Source: Candidatus Avelusimicrobium luingense (GTDB lineage Bacteria; Elusimicrobiota; Elusimicrobia; Elusimicrobiales; Elusimicrobiaceae). Taken from it: DNA of 64,000 nucleotides. The notes under the pieces were generated by a model. The model worked only from the letters and a program-made list of their open reading frames with translations. It was not told the origin of the DNA and made no database searches. Positions 15,578 to 24,173 of the stretch are shown one piece after another. The stretch spans positions 106,144-170,143 of the forward strand of contig OOHK01000006.1 of the NCBI GenBank assembly GCA_900315845.1, in the 5' to 3' direction. Position numbers and translations under genes: made by a program. The stretch's first letter is position 1, and each line of letters starts with the position of its first letter.

Positions 15578-16807
15578 CTAAAATTGCAACTGTGCTACAC
15601 GCAAAGCGGCTTGTTCGGTCAGTACCGCCGTATTAAAGGCGGTTAATCGGAAAAATCCTTCACCGCATGCGCCAAACCCCACTCCCGGCGTACCGACAAC
15701 TTGCGCCTCTGTTAATAGTTTATCAAAAAACGACCATGAATCAAGCCCCTTTGGCGTTTTAAGCCAAATATACGGGGCATTTTCCCCACCGTACGCCGTA
15801 ATTCCGGCTTTACGCAACGCCGTTAAAATAACACGGGCATTTTGTTGGTAACGACCGATCACTTCTTGAATTTGCATGCGTCCCTGTTGGGAATAGACGG
15901 CTTGCGCCGCGCGTTGGACAATATACGGCACGCCGTTAAATTTGGTAGTTTGCCGCCGCAGCCACAATGCATTTAAGGACGCAAGCGATCCGTCCGGCGC
16001 GGTGACTTTGACGGCTTTGGGCACCACCGTATAGGCACAACGCGTACCGGTAAATCCTGCCGTTTTGGAAAACGACCGGAACTCTACCGCCACTTCTTGC
16101 GCGCCGTCAATTTCGTAAATAGAGTGCGGAATATCATTTTGTGTGATATACGCTTCATAAGCCGAATCATACAAAATAATACTGTGATGTTCGCGTGCAT
16201 AATCTACCCAGCGTTGCAGTTGTGCTTTGGTAAGTGCCGTGCCGGTGGGATTATTGGGCGAACACAAATAAATAATATCGGCGTGTTCGGCAGGAAGTTG
16301 CGGTGCGAAATTTGTTTCTTCGGTGCAAGGCAAATAAATAATACCGCCGTAACGTCCGTTTTGGTACATCTGCGTGCGTCCCGCCATGACGTTGGTATCT
16401 AAATAGACCGGATAAACCGGATCTTGCAACGCCACTTTGGCAGACGGCGCAAATAATTCCTGAAAATTGGCCACATCGCTTTTGGCGCCGTCGCTAACAA
16501 AAATTTCATCGGCCGACAGGTTAATACCGCGTGACAAATAATCGCCCTGTAAAATGGCTTCGCGCAAGAAAGCATATCCTTGTTCCGGGCCATAACCGCG
16601 GAAAGTTTCCGCTTGACCCATTTCGTCGCACGCGCGGTGGAGCGCTTCAATAACCGCGGGGACGAGCGGTTGCGACACATCACCAATACCCAAACTAATT
16701 ACTTGTTTATCCGGGTGGGCTTCTTTATAAGCGGCTACTTTTTTGGCAATCGTGGAAAACAAATAACTACCCTGTAATTTAAAATAGTGTTCGTTGGCCG
16801 TTGTCAT
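15578..16807 (-). CDS. dapL: LL-diaminopimelate aminotransferase
   Basis: A PLP-dependent fold-type I enzyme converting tetrahydrodipicolinate directly to LL-diaminopimelate. The 409-residue product begins [17 protein letters not shown]; this start overlaps the dapF stop (ATGA) and matches the family, whereas a 23-residue longer form is unlikely. It shows [11 protein letters not shown] near residue 40, the SPNNPTGT motif near 180, DSAYEAYI, and the [12 protein letters not shown] segment with the PLP Lys near 245. DapL bypasses the succinylase or acetylase steps, and its pairing with dapF gives a short route to meso-DAP for peptidoglycan and lysine. Confidence 0.92.
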   Translation of the reverse strand: MTTANEHYFKLQGSYLFSTIAKKVAAYKEAHPDKQVISLGIGDVSQPLVPAVIEALHRACDEMGQAETFRGYGPEQGYAFLREAILQGDYLSRGINLSADEIFVSDGAKSDVANFQELFAPSAKVALQDPVYPVYLDTNVMAGRTQMYQNGRYGGIIYLPCTEETNFAPQLPAEHADIIYLCSPNNPTGTALTKAQLQRWVDYAREHHSIILYDSAYEAYITQNDIPHSIYEIDGAQEVAVEFRSFSKTAGFTGTRCAYTVVPKAVKVTAPDGSLASLNALWLRRQTTKFNGVPYIVQRAAQAVYSQQGRMQIQEVIGRYQQNARVILTALRKAGITAYGGENAPYIWLKTPKGLDSWSFFDKLLTEAQVVGTPGVGFGACGEGFFRLTAFNTAVLTEQAALRVAQLQF

Positions 16808-17634
16808 AGTAAAAAATCTCCTGTAAAAACTTCTTGGGCGGGCCCGGTCATCCATATATTTTGTTGTTCGGGCCATGAAATTTGCAAATCACCGCCGTCT
16901 AATTTAACGGTAATATCGTTAGCGGTTTTGTGGTTTAATATACATGCTACCGCTGTCGCACAAGAGCCGGTTCCGCACGCTTGCGTAATACCCGCGCCGC
17001 GTTCCCACACGCGCATACGGACGGTGTGCTCATCTAATACTTGCACAAATTCCACGTTGGTTTTACGCGGGAACAACGGATGCTTTTCCAATTCCGGCCC
17101 CCATGTGGATAGCGGCACTTTTGACATATCATCCACAAAAATGACAATATGCGGGTTCCCCATAGAAACGGCCGTCCCCGTAAAACTTTTTCCGCACGCT
17201 TCCAACGTTACGCCAATGGCTTGTTCGGTAGCGTTTCCTTGCATAGGGATTTCCCCCCGTGTAAGACGGGGTTTGCCCATATCTACGCGCACGAGTCCGC
17301 GCGCGGAGTCTATCATTTCGGTACGGATAATCCCGGCCAATGTTTCTAATGAAATTTGATTTTTTTGGCAACCCAAATGGCGGTGCAAATGTAAAGGCAC
17401 ACAGCGTGACGCATTGCCGCACATCTCGGCTTCGCTACCGTCTGCATTGATAATACGCATACGCACGTCGGCTTTATCTGACGGCAAAAGCAACACAAGT
17501 CCGTCTGCGCCTATTCCTAACCGGCGGTCGCACACGCGGCGCGCCAAGGCAGCCGGATCGCTAACGGACAACGCTGTTTTACCGTCTAAAAAAACAAAAT
17601 CGTTTCCCAACCCGTTATATTTCGTAAAATACAT
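16804..17634 (-). CDS. dapF: diaminopimelate epimerase
   Basis: Converts LL- to meso-diaminopimelate. The 276-residue enzyme carries both catalytic cysteines in the expected contexts: EMCGNASRC near residue 72 and QACGTGSCA near 220, plus [10 protein letters not shown] at the N-terminus and [13 protein letters not shown] mid-protein. A TAAAAT box ends 6 bases before the ATG with no ribosome-binding site, so a leaderless transcript is likely. It is translationally coupled to dapL by a 4-base overlap, and the pilin at 15025 follows in the same direction. Confidence 0.95.
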   Translation of the reverse strand: MYFTKYNGLGNDFVFLDGKTALSVSDPAALARRVCDRRLGIGADGLVLLLPSDKADVRMRIINADGSEAEMCGNASRCVPLHLHRHLGCQKNQISLETLAGIIRTEMIDSARGLVRVDMGKPRLTRGEIPMQGNATEQAIGVTLEACGKSFTGTAVSMGNPHIVIFVDDMSKVPLSTWGPELEKHPLFPRKTNVEFVQVLDEHTVRMRVWERGAGITQACGTGSCATAVACILNHKTANDITVKLDGGDLQISWPEQQNIWMTGPAQEVFTGDFLL

Positions 17635-17692
17635 AATTTTATTTTATAAAAGATGACGCTGTTTTTGCTACTATATTTTAGGGAGAACGATT

Positions 17693-18247
17693 ATGGAATT
17701 AGAACAAGTTATCACAACGCGCCGCAGTGTGCGAAAATATCAAAACAAACCCGTTGAACGGGAAAAAATTAACGCGTGTTTGGAAGCGGCACGGCTCGCG
17801 CCGTCGGCGTGCAACTCGCAACCGTGGGAATTTATTGTCATAGACGACCCGAAAGTCAAGGCAGACTTTTGTCGCGAAGCATTTAGCGGCACGTACAAAA
17901 TGAGTGCATGGGTAGAAAATGCCCCGGTAATTGTAGCCGCCGTATCGGACAAGGGCAGTTTTATCAGCCGTATGGGCGGCTTCCTACGAAAGACCGAGTT
18001 TTATTTGGTAGATCACGGTATTGCCTGTGAGCATTTTGTTTTGCGCGCGTGGGATCTGGGGCTTGGCACTTGTTGGATTGGGTGGGTTAATTCGGACAAA
18101 GCCGGAAAGTTTTTTCATCTGCCTACCAACAAACGCATTGAACACTTGATTGCGGTAGGATATCCGGCACCGGAAGCCGCGCAAGCCAAAGTTCACCCGC
18201 GAAAACCGTTTGATGAAATCGTGCATTACAACGAATATAAGAAATAA
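17693..18247 (+). CDS. nitroreductase-family flavoprotein
   Basis: A 184-residue NADH/NADPH-dependent FMN enzyme of the nitroreductase superfamily. The N-terminal RRSVRKYQNKPV segment is the typical FMN-phosphate binding site, followed by LAPSACNSQPWEFIVID. The C-terminal LGLGTCWIGW and a closing Arg/Lys-rich FMN contact region are also present. The physiological substrate is not predictable; family members reduce quinones, nitroaromatics or flavins. It is a single gene, divergent from dapF, with a GGGAGA ribosome-binding site and its own terminator. Confidence 0.88.
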   Translation: MELEQVITTRRSVRKYQNKPVEREKINACLEAARLAPSACNSQPWEFIVIDDPKVKADFCREAFSGTYKMSAWVENAPVIVAAVSDKGSFISRMGGFLRKTEFYLVDHGIACEHFVLRAWDLGLGTCWIGWVNSDKAGKFFHLPTNKRIEHLIAVGYPAPEAAQAKVHPRKPFDEIVHYNEYKK

Positions 18248-18248
18248 A

Positions 18249-18278
18249 AAACCCCCGGGCCATACACCCGGGGGGTTT
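18249..18278. terminator. terminator of the nitroreductase gene
   Basis: A GC-rich hairpin: AAACCCCCGGG (18249-18259) pairs with CCCGGGGGGTTT (18267-18278) with one slipped G. It is flanked by A and T runs and lies between convergent genes. Confidence 0.8.
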
Positions 18279-18296
18279 ACTTACAAATTCAACACA

Positions 18297-18818
18297 TTAC
18301 ATGGGATAATGACGCACGTTACTTTGATCAAGTGTCATATCTTGGGCATGCATTACTTTTTTACAAAAACTTCCGGCCTCTTCCTTGTAATAAGCATGCC
18401 ACTCTTGGCAATCTAATTCACCCGTTTGAAAATTTATCGCAAAGCCACACCCTTTGTATTTGCCGGATATAAAATAGGCTACCGTTGCATTGGTTTCAAA
18501 CCGAACTTCAAACGATTTATTACGGACGATAACGGGAGCAGTGGTACTTCCATGCAATACCGTGCCATCCGTAAAGCCATCAAAACTGACAGCAAGTTCA
18601 TCTTTATGTTGAACCCGGGTACCGTTTGCTATAAAATACGCATATTGAGCCGATGCCACACTGCGCAAAAAAGCCTGCATATTGGCTACACGACTTTTTA
18701 ATACGGCTTTTTGATATTGCGGCAACGCCACCGCCGCCAAAATACCGATAATTAAAACTACCACTAACAACTCTATCAGGGTAAAACCACTTAAACGACC
18801 GGGGATTCTATTTTCCAT
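18297..18818 (-). CDS. type IV pilin-like protein (orphan)
   Basis: A 173-residue prepilin-like protein. The leader ends RLSG before FTLIELL, with canonical Gly(-1) and Glu(+5). The N-terminal helix is identical in sequence to those of the pilins at 5651, 22526 and 23229. The C-terminal region contains CGF, LDCQEWHAYYKEEAGSFC and a His/Met-rich tail. It is convergent with the nitroreductase gene and separated from thrS by a terminator. A weak promoter (TTTACT, 17 bases with a T7 run, TACAGT) resembles the poly-T promoters of two other pilins. Confidence 0.85.
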   Translation of the reverse strand: MENRIPGRLSGFTLIELLVVVLIIGILAAVALPQYQKAVLKSRVANMQAFLRSVASAQYAYFIANGTRVQHKDELAVSFDGFTDGTVLHGSTTAPVIVRNKSFEVRFETNATVAYFISGKYKGCGFAINFQTGELDCQEWHAYYKEEAGSFCKKVMHAQDMTLDQSNVRHYPM

Positions 18819-18881
18819 ATCAAATTCCTTTTGTTAATATGTTCCTATAATTAAACTGTAGCAAAAAAACGGCAGAAAGTA

Positions 18882-18923
18882 AAAAATTCCCGTTTCCTTA
18901 ATCAAAAAGAAACGGGAATTTTT
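18882..18923 (-). terminator. terminator of thrS
   Basis: A perfect 15-bp stem AAAAATTCCCGTTTC / GAAACGGGAATTTTT (18882-18896 with 18909-18923), with the T run on the reverse strand. It lies 19 bases after the thrS stop. Confidence 0.88.
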
Positions 18924-18941
18924 CAAACAGATACTTCTATA

Positions 18942-20693
18942 TTATTTCAGCAAGTTTTTCAAACTAAACGTTTGGACTTCTTCTTGCATTTTGGCAATTA
19001 CGTCGGCCACTTTTAAGGGCTGCGTATTTGTGCCGTCTTTTAAGCGCAAGGTAAGCGTGCCGTTGGCGGCTTCGTTCTTACCGATAATGGCCGTGTACGG
19101 AATACGTTCCATATGCGCTTCGCGAATTTTGAGGCCCAATTTTTCGGGGCGCATATCCAATTGCGGACGCAAACCCGCTTCACGCATTTTTTGCGCCACT
19201 TCTTGGGCAAACGGAATTTGCTCGTCGGTAAGCGTTAAGATTTTTACTTGCACAGGCGCCAACCACAACGGGAACCAACCCGCGAAGTGTTCAATGATGA
19301 CTCCCGTAAAGCGCTCAATACTGCCAAACATGGCACGGTGCACCATAATCGGGCGCTCACGTCCTTCGGGGGCGACATATTCCAAGTCAAACCGTTGCGG
19401 CAAATTGAAGTCAAACTGGATGGTGGACAACTGCCACAAACGACCGATAGCATCCATTACTTTGATATCAATTTTCGGCCCATAGAAAGCGGCTTCTCCG
19501 GCGTGGGTGGTATAGGGGATATTGCTTTCTTCCAATACTTTTTTAAGTGCGTTTTCGGCACGTTCCCACTCTTTGACATCACCGGTAAAATGCTCCGGGT
19601 GTTCGGGGTCGCGCGTGGAAAGTTCCACCGCATATTTTTCAAAACCAAACGTCTTGAAAATATGTTTGGCATAATCAAACGCTTGCTTGACTTCGTCTTC
19701 CACTTGTTCGGGCGTGCAGAAAATATGTGCATCGTCTTGCGTAAATCCGCGCACACGCATTAACCCGTGTAACGCACCCGAGCGTTCGTAGCGATATACG
19801 GTTCCTAATTCACTAAAACGCAAGGGCAAATCGCGGTAACTGCGCAAGTGGGTTTTATAAATTTCCACGTGGAACGGGCAGTTCATGGGTTTGATTTGGT
19901 ATTTTTCTTCGTCAATTTCCATCGGTTTAAACATACTGTCCGAATAGAACCCCGCGTGGCCGCTAATCTCAAACAAATGGTATCTCGCAATATGCGGGCT
20001 AACCACCAAATCATACCCGCGTTTTAGGTTTTGGTCTTTGATCCAATCTTCCAAAATTTTGCGCAGCATGCCGCCTTTGGGGTGCATGAGAATAAGCCCC
20101 GGGCCGATATTGTCGTTAATGCTGAACAAATCAAGTTCCGGCCCCAATTTGCGGTGGTCGCGTTTGGCGGCTTCTTCCTGTTGTTTAACGTAAGCGTTAA
20201 GTTCGTCTTTTGTGTTAAAGCACAGGCCGTAAATACGTTGGAGCATCGGGCGTTTTTCGTCGCCGCGCCAATAGGCTCCGGCAATCGTGGTCAGTTTGAA
20301 ACTGTTAACTTTGCCCGTGTGTTCTACGTGCGGGCCGCGGCAGAGGTCGGCATAGTCGCCGTTAATATAAACGGTAATGTTGCCGTCTTCTAATTCTTCC
20401 AATAACTCTAACTTATACGTTTCGCCGCGTTTGGTAAAAAATTCTTTGGCTTCGGCCTTGCTCATCTCTTTGCGCTCAAAAGGTTGGCGCGCTTTGATGA
20501 TTTCTTTCATTTTAGTTTCAATGGTTTTTAAGTCTTCCGGTGTGAATTGCTTGGGGCAATCAAAATCGTAATAAAAACCATTTTCAATGGCCGGCCCGAT
20601 ACCGAGTTTCGTACCGGGGAATAACTGCTGCACCGCTTGCGCCATAATATGGGCGCACGAGTGGCGTTTTACTTCTAGTTCGTTGTTTTCCAT
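18942..20693 (-). CDS. thrS: threonyl-tRNA synthetase lacking the TGS domain
   Basis: A class II aminoacyl-tRNA synthetase of 583 residues charging tRNA-Thr. The chosen ATG gives MENNELEVKRHSCAHIMAQ, so the protein begins at the editing domain; the 60-residue TGS domain that normally opens bacterial ThrS is absent, and no upstream frame supplies it. The editing-site HSCAH motif, the zinc ligands (Cys in MNCPFHVEIY, His in DDAHIF, His in VHRAMFGSIERF) and the C-terminal anticodon-binding domain are all present. TGS-less ThrS is known in some lineages. It is divergent from the phosphotransferase gene at 20796. Confidence 0.94.
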   Translation of the reverse strand: MENNELEVKRHSCAHIMAQAVQQLFPGTKLGIGPAIENGFYYDFDCPKQFTPEDLKTIETKMKEIIKARQPFERKEMSKAEAKEFFTKRGETYKLELLEELEDGNITVYINGDYADLCRGPHVEHTGKVNSFKLTTIAGAYWRGDEKRPMLQRIYGLCFNTKDELNAYVKQQEEAAKRDHRKLGPELDLFSINDNIGPGLILMHPKGGMLRKILEDWIKDQNLKRGYDLVVSPHIARYHLFEISGHAGFYSDSMFKPMEIDEEKYQIKPMNCPFHVEIYKTHLRSYRDLPLRFSELGTVYRYERSGALHGLMRVRGFTQDDAHIFCTPEQVEDEVKQAFDYAKHIFKTFGFEKYAVELSTRDPEHPEHFTGDVKEWERAENALKKVLEESNIPYTTHAGEAAFYGPKIDIKVMDAIGRLWQLSTIQFDFNLPQRFDLEYVAPEGRERPIMVHRAMFGSIERFTGVIIEHFAGWFPLWLAPVQVKILTLTDEQIPFAQEVAQKMREAGLRPQLDMRPEKLGLKIREAHMERIPYTAIIGKNEAANGTLTLRLKDGTNTQPLKVADVIAKMQEEVQTFSLKNLLK

Positions 20694-20756
20694 GTGATTT
20701 ACGCTACGTGTCTGCCGGCCACCAAGACCGGGCCAGGCAACGAAGGTCCTCAATAA

Positions 20757-20773
20757 GATATAATAATTATATC
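20757..20773. promoter_or_regulatory. palindromic bidirectional -10 element
   Basis: The 17-mer GATATAATAATTATATC is a perfect inverted repeat carrying a TATAAT on each strand: 20759-20764 forward and 20771-20766 reverse. Transcription could start from it toward both thrS and the gene at 20796, whose ribosome-binding site GAAGGA lies at about 20781. Confidence 0.6.
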
Positions 20774-20795
20774 AAAATACGAAGGAACAAGACAG

Positions 20796-22529
20796 ATGGC
20801 ACATATACTAAAACCCTTTTTAACTTCTTTCAAAACCCAGTGGAAATTACTATTGATTTTCTCTATTCCGGCCGTACTTTTAGGTATCTTCGGCTTGCAC
20901 CAAGTAGGACGGCTAAACGTGTCCAATGCCGTTTCGCTTACCCTTATAAAAGGGGTTTGCGAATTTTGTTTTATCGGGTTTTGTTTGGCGGTTTTGAATT
21001 TGCTACACATTAAAAACAAATGGGCGCTGTCCGTTCTCGGTTTTTTGTATTACTTTGCCATGACGGCTGATTTTGTGCTTTTGGTTTATTTCCGCGAACG
21101 GTTCGGCGCGAAGTATTTAGACACGGTACAAGGCGGCGATTATAACTTTATGACCGACTGGCGGTTGCTGACGTATTTTGCCCTTTTATTTTTATTCTGC
21201 GCGTTTGTATTTCGCCGTTTTTTTACCGCCACTTCCGCCAAAGAAACACTGCGCCGCGCGGCGGTGTGTTTAGTCGGGTTTCTTTTACTGATGACGTGGA
21301 CTCCCTTAAAATTACTGCCCGCGCCGGATAATTTTTACACCACGTATTTACTCCCCCCTTCTCTTATATATACTTATCAAACGTTACGCGCCAAAACACC
21401 GCCCGTACACGTTAACGTAGATGAACGCACCGCCGCGCTGGCACAAAAGTATCATGTTTTTTCTGCCAAAAAAACGGGCGTCGGAAAAGATTATAAACGC
21501 GTGATTTTAATTGCAAGCGAATCGTTATCCAATAAGTACCTGCACCATTTTAACCCCAATATCCCCGCCGAAGCCAGCGCACCGTTGGACAAGTTATATG
21601 AAAATTACCCATCGGCTTCACTCAAGCATGTTACGTTATCTACCTTGTATGGGCTGACGGTCATTTTTACTTCGCACCCGTTTGTGCGTGTAGTGGTGGA
21701 AAACGATTATCCCGTTTCGTTTGTACGTATGCTTAAAGAACGCGGCTTTCACACGGCTTTTTTGCGCGGCGCGAACGAAACGTATATGAGCGAAAACATT
21801 TTATTTCAAAAAGCCGGATTTGAAAAAGTAATCGGTGCGACGTATTTTCAAACGCGCCAAGATTATGCCCCGTATGTAAATTGGTGGGGATTATTGGATC
21901 GGAAACTCTTTGATTATGCGCTTGAATATTTGGGCGAACACAAAAACGAGCCGACCTTTATTACCGTTTTGACCGTGGACTCGCACGTGCCGCTGGGCCG
22001 CCTTGATTATTTGGACGAAAAATATACCGAAATTGACCACAAAGATTACAAAACCCCCACACTCCCGCGTGCGTTTGCGCGCTTCGGGCAAGACGTGGAA
22101 CGGTTTTTAGACGGTCTTAAAAAACGCGGTTTGTTTGACGATAAAACGCTGGTGCTGATTATGCCGGATCACCCGTCTTATTCCAATATGCCGACGGTAG
22201 ATTTATTTACGCCTTTCCAACCGGAGTACGACAATTTGCCGTTTATGATTGTGACCAAAAACAAAATTTCCGCTCCGATTACTACCAACCCGCTTGCCAG
22301 CCAATTAGATATTGCGCCGACGGTATTAGACTTGCTGAATATAGAGCCGCCACAGGCATTTTTCGGGCACAGTTTGTTTGATACAAAGGCAAAGCGCAGC
22401 GTGTTTGATATCAAAGAAGATTACGCGGTTATTACAACGGACAACGAAAAACGCGTGATGCCCTTAAACACCACGCGCTCCGACGAAAAAGAACTGCTTA
22501 ACTTAATGACGACGATTGTAAGAGATTAA
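20796..22529 (+). CDS. LtaS/EptA-like membrane phosphotransferase
   Basis: A 577-residue protein with about five N-terminal transmembrane helices (residues 10-170) and an extracytoplasmic alkaline-phosphatase-superfamily domain. Landmarks are VILIASESLSNKY near residue 230 (metal-binding Glu), TLSTLYGLTVIF near 280 (candidate Thr nucleophile), TVDSHVPLG near 395 and MPDHPSY near 455 (Asp-His metal ligands). This is the architecture of lipoteichoic-acid synthases and of lipid A phosphoethanolamine transferases; the sequence does not decide between them. In a Gram-negative envelope, transfer of a phospho-head group to a periplasmic glycan or lipid A is more likely. The last 4 bases overlap the pilin gene on the other strand. 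Confidence 0.8.
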   Translation: MAHILKPFLTSFKTQWKLLLIFSIPAVLLGIFGLHQVGRLNVSNAVSLTLIKGVCEFCFIGFCLAVLNLLHIKNKWALSVLGFLYYFAMTADFVLLVYFRERFGAKYLDTVQGGDYNFMTDWRLLTYFALLFLFCAFVFRRFFTATSAKETLRRAAVCLVGFLLLMTWTPLKLLPAPDNFYTTYLLPPSLIYTYQTLRAKTPPVHVNVDERTAALAQKYHVFSAKKTGVGKDYKRVILIASESLSNKYLHHFNPNIPAEASAPLDKLYENYPSASLKHVTLSTLYGLTVIFTSHPFVRVVVENDYPVSFVRMLKERGFHTAFLRGANETYMSENILFQKAGFEKVIGATYFQTRQDYAPYVNWWGLLDRKLFDYALEYLGEHKNEPTFITVLTVDSHVPLGRLDYLDEKYTEIDHKDYKTPTLPRAFARFGQDVERFLDGLKKRGLFDDKTLVLIMPDHPSYSNMPTVDLFTPFQPEYDNLPFMIVTKNKISAPITTNPLASQLDIAPTVLDLLNIEPPQAFFGHSLFDTKAKRSVFDIKEDYAVITTDNEKRVMPLNTTRSDEKELLNLMTTIVRD

Positions 22530-23110
22530 GGCAAAGAATATCGTTGCCAACTTCCGCTCAATACGGTCGCTTGACCTTTTTCTATCTTTTCACAAAATTT
22601 TCCTTGTAAATCATAGCCACTATGTCGGGCTTCCGTACAACGGAATAAATCTTTCGTATTTGCTTCCAGCGATCCCCCTTCAAGTAAATATTCAAACCCG
22701 GCGCATGCATAGGGGCCTGTTTTCCACACAGCAATCACTTCACTCCAATTAAAACTGGGGATCACATTCAAGACTAAATAATAATCTTTCGTTCCGCGAA
22801 TACTGCCGGCCGGAGTCCCCGAAGTGGCAATAGTACATGGATTTTCCGTATTATCACCCGCTAATTCTATACCCAACTCGTCAAAATCTGTAGCATAGGT
22901 GGAATTGGCCAAAAAATACGCTTCTTGGGCCTGTACGACACTTTTAATGGCCGTTTTCAATTGCGTATTACGGCTTTTCCATACCGCTTTTTGATATTGC
23001 GGCAAAGCCACCGCCGCCAAAATGCCGATAATTAAAACAACTACTAATAATTCAATTAGCGTAAATGCTTTTGTGTCTAAACGGCCCAACAAACATCTTT
23101 CTTTTTGCAT
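22526..23110 (-). CDS. type IV pilin-like protein (Ala at cleavage -1)
   Basis: A 194-residue prepilin-like protein with a 14-residue leader ending TKA before FTLIELL, so position -1 is Ala, as in the pilin at 5651. The N-terminal helix matches the shared consensus exactly up to QKAV. The C-terminal part has Cys in NPCTIATSG, YACAGFEYL, FRCTEARH and KFCEKIEKG, suggesting two disulfides. Its stop overlaps the stop of the forward phosphotransferase gene by 4 bases. The promoter has an 11-bp T tract (separate entry). The pilin at 23229 is its tandem neighbour, with a fossil of the phosphotransferase 3' end between. Confidence 0.86.
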   Translation of the reverse strand: MQKERCLLGRLDTKAFTLIELLVVVLIIGILAAVALPQYQKAVWKSRNTQLKTAIKSVVQAQEAYFLANSTYATDFDELGIELAGDNTENPCTIATSGTPAGSIRGTKDYYLVLNVIPSFNWSEVIAVWKTGPYACAGFEYLLEGGSLEANTKDLFRCTEARHSGYDLQGKFCEKIEKGQATVLSGSWQRYSLP

Positions 23111-23143
23111 ACATATCCCTCCACAGAGTTTTTGTGTAAGAAT

Positions 23144-23171
23144 ATTAAATCAAAAAAAAAAACGATGTCAA
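23144..23171 (-). promoter_or_regulatory. pilin promoter with T11 spacer tract
   Basis: On the reverse strand TTGACA (23171-23166) is followed by TCG, eleven T (23162-23152), GA and TTTAAT (23149-23144), a 16-base spacer. The TTGACATCG-T(n) arrangement is the same as upstream of the pilin at 5651. Confidence 0.6.
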
Positions 23172-23196
23172 GTGTTTTTTTATCACAAGGAAAAAA

Positions 23197-23232
23197 CTGC
23201 TTAATTTGATGACAACCGTTGTAAGAGATTAG
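23197..23232 (+). pseudogene. fossil of the phosphotransferase gene 3' end
   Basis: Twelve codons reading LLNLMTTVVRD-stop. They match the last codons of the gene ending at 22529 (LLNLMTTIVRD-stop) with five mostly synonymous changes plus a different stop codon (TAG for TAA). The upstream coding region is gone. As with the intact gene, the stop overlaps the end of the reverse-strand pilin by 4 bases. This shows that a block containing the phosphotransferase end plus a pilin was once duplicated, and that the second phosphotransferase copy was then lost except for its tail. Confidence 0.75.
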
Positions 23233-23747
23233 TATTGGTACCTGCAATAGGTATCCGTACACGAATTGGCGGCACTTCTATTGGTCTCCGCTTGGCACAA
23301 CCGATTGGCCATATTAGACGAAACTATCCCACTTGCAATACACTCACACACGCCCGATGATAAATTTTCCTGATAACGCACGGTTGCATTGTTTGCACTT
23401 ACGTGACAAAGGACTTTAGGTTCCCACGAGTCCACAATTCCTTCTATGGAGCAACTCCCCCACGGAAATCCGCGAGCAACATCCTTCGAGTAATTACCCA
23501 ACTTCGTACCCCCCACTTCAACATCCAATTCATCAAAGGGGCCATACACTCCGTTTGTCATATAATATGCTTTTTCTGCTTGTATCATACTGCGAACTAA
23601 CACCTTGGCTTGTGCAAAACGGCTTTTTAGTACCGCTTTTTGATATTGCGGCAACGCTACCGCCGCCAAAATGCCGATAATTAAAACAACCACTAATAGT
23701 TCAATGAGTGTAAAACCATCCAAACGATTCCACATGTTATTTTTCAT
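23229..23747 (-). CDS. type IV pilin-like protein (tandem copy)
   Basis: A 172-residue prepilin-like protein. The leader ends RLDG before FTLIELL, and the N-terminal helix is identical to those of the pilins at 18297 and 22526 up to QKAV. The C-terminal part is distinct and Cys-rich (GSCSIEGIV, LCHVSANN, VCECIASG, LCQAE, SCTDTYC). It ends with a 4-base overlap on a remnant of the phosphotransferase gene. Its promoter has TATACT (GCTATACTT) but no homopolymer. It is divergent from yajC. It arose with the pilin at 22526 by block duplication, as judged from the shared flank, after which the C-terminal halves diverged strongly. Confidence 0.85.
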   Translation of the reverse strand: MKNNMWNRLDGFTLIELLVVVLIIGILAAVALPQYQKAVLKSRFAQAKVLVRSMIQAEKAYYMTNGVYGPFDELDVEVGGTKLGNYSKDVARGFPWGSCSIEGIVDSWEPKVLCHVSANNATVRYQENLSSGVCECIASGIVSSNMANRLCQAETNRSAANSCTDTYCRYQY

Positions 23748-23858
23748 ATATTCACCTTTTCATAAGTATAGCACAAAATCGTTCTATTTTCCTACACAAA
23801 TAAGACGGGAAATATGCTAAAATATGTTTGTCTATTTATCTTATTAGGAGGACGTACT

Positions 23859-24173
23859 ATGGAAGCAACAGCCCAAAGCGGTGGCATGATTACATGGCTA
23901 CTGCTCATGGCAGTGATGTTTGTGGTGTTGATTTTTATGCCGGCCCGCTCGCAAAAAAAACGCGAACAGGAACTAGCAGCCAAAGTGAGTGCACTACAAA
24001 AAGGAGACGGCGTCATCTTGTCCGGCGGAATCGTCGGCACAGTGGCCGGATTCAAAGACAATCTGTTGGAAATTAAACTGGCGGAAAACGTCAAAATTCA
24101 TGTACTTAAAACCGCTATTGTAGGACTTGTAAAAGATTTACAGGCCGCAAATAACGAAGGAGGAGCGAAGTAA
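23859..24173 (+). CDS. yajC: preprotein translocase subunit YajC
   Basis: A 104-residue single-pass membrane protein accompanying SecDF. The start MEATAQSGGM follows AGGAGG with good spacing; an in-frame ATG 45 bases upstream precedes this site and is rejected. The hydrophobic segment is at residues 10-28, then the family motif FMPARSQKKREQE and a small beta domain (GDGVILSGGIVGTVAGF). Its stop shares one base with the secD start. It forms the first gene of a yajC-secD-secF operon. Confidence 0.93.
   Translation: MEATAQSGGMITWLLLMAVMFVVLIFMPARSQKKREQELAAKVSALQKGDGVILSGGIVGTVAGFKDNLLEIKLAENVKIHVLKTAIVGLVKDLQAANNEGGAK

Noticed and set aside
20694..20756. GC-rich structured thrS leader as a T-box or attenuator
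   Set aside because: No T-box consensus, specifier loop or terminator with T run could be identified; the region is too short.
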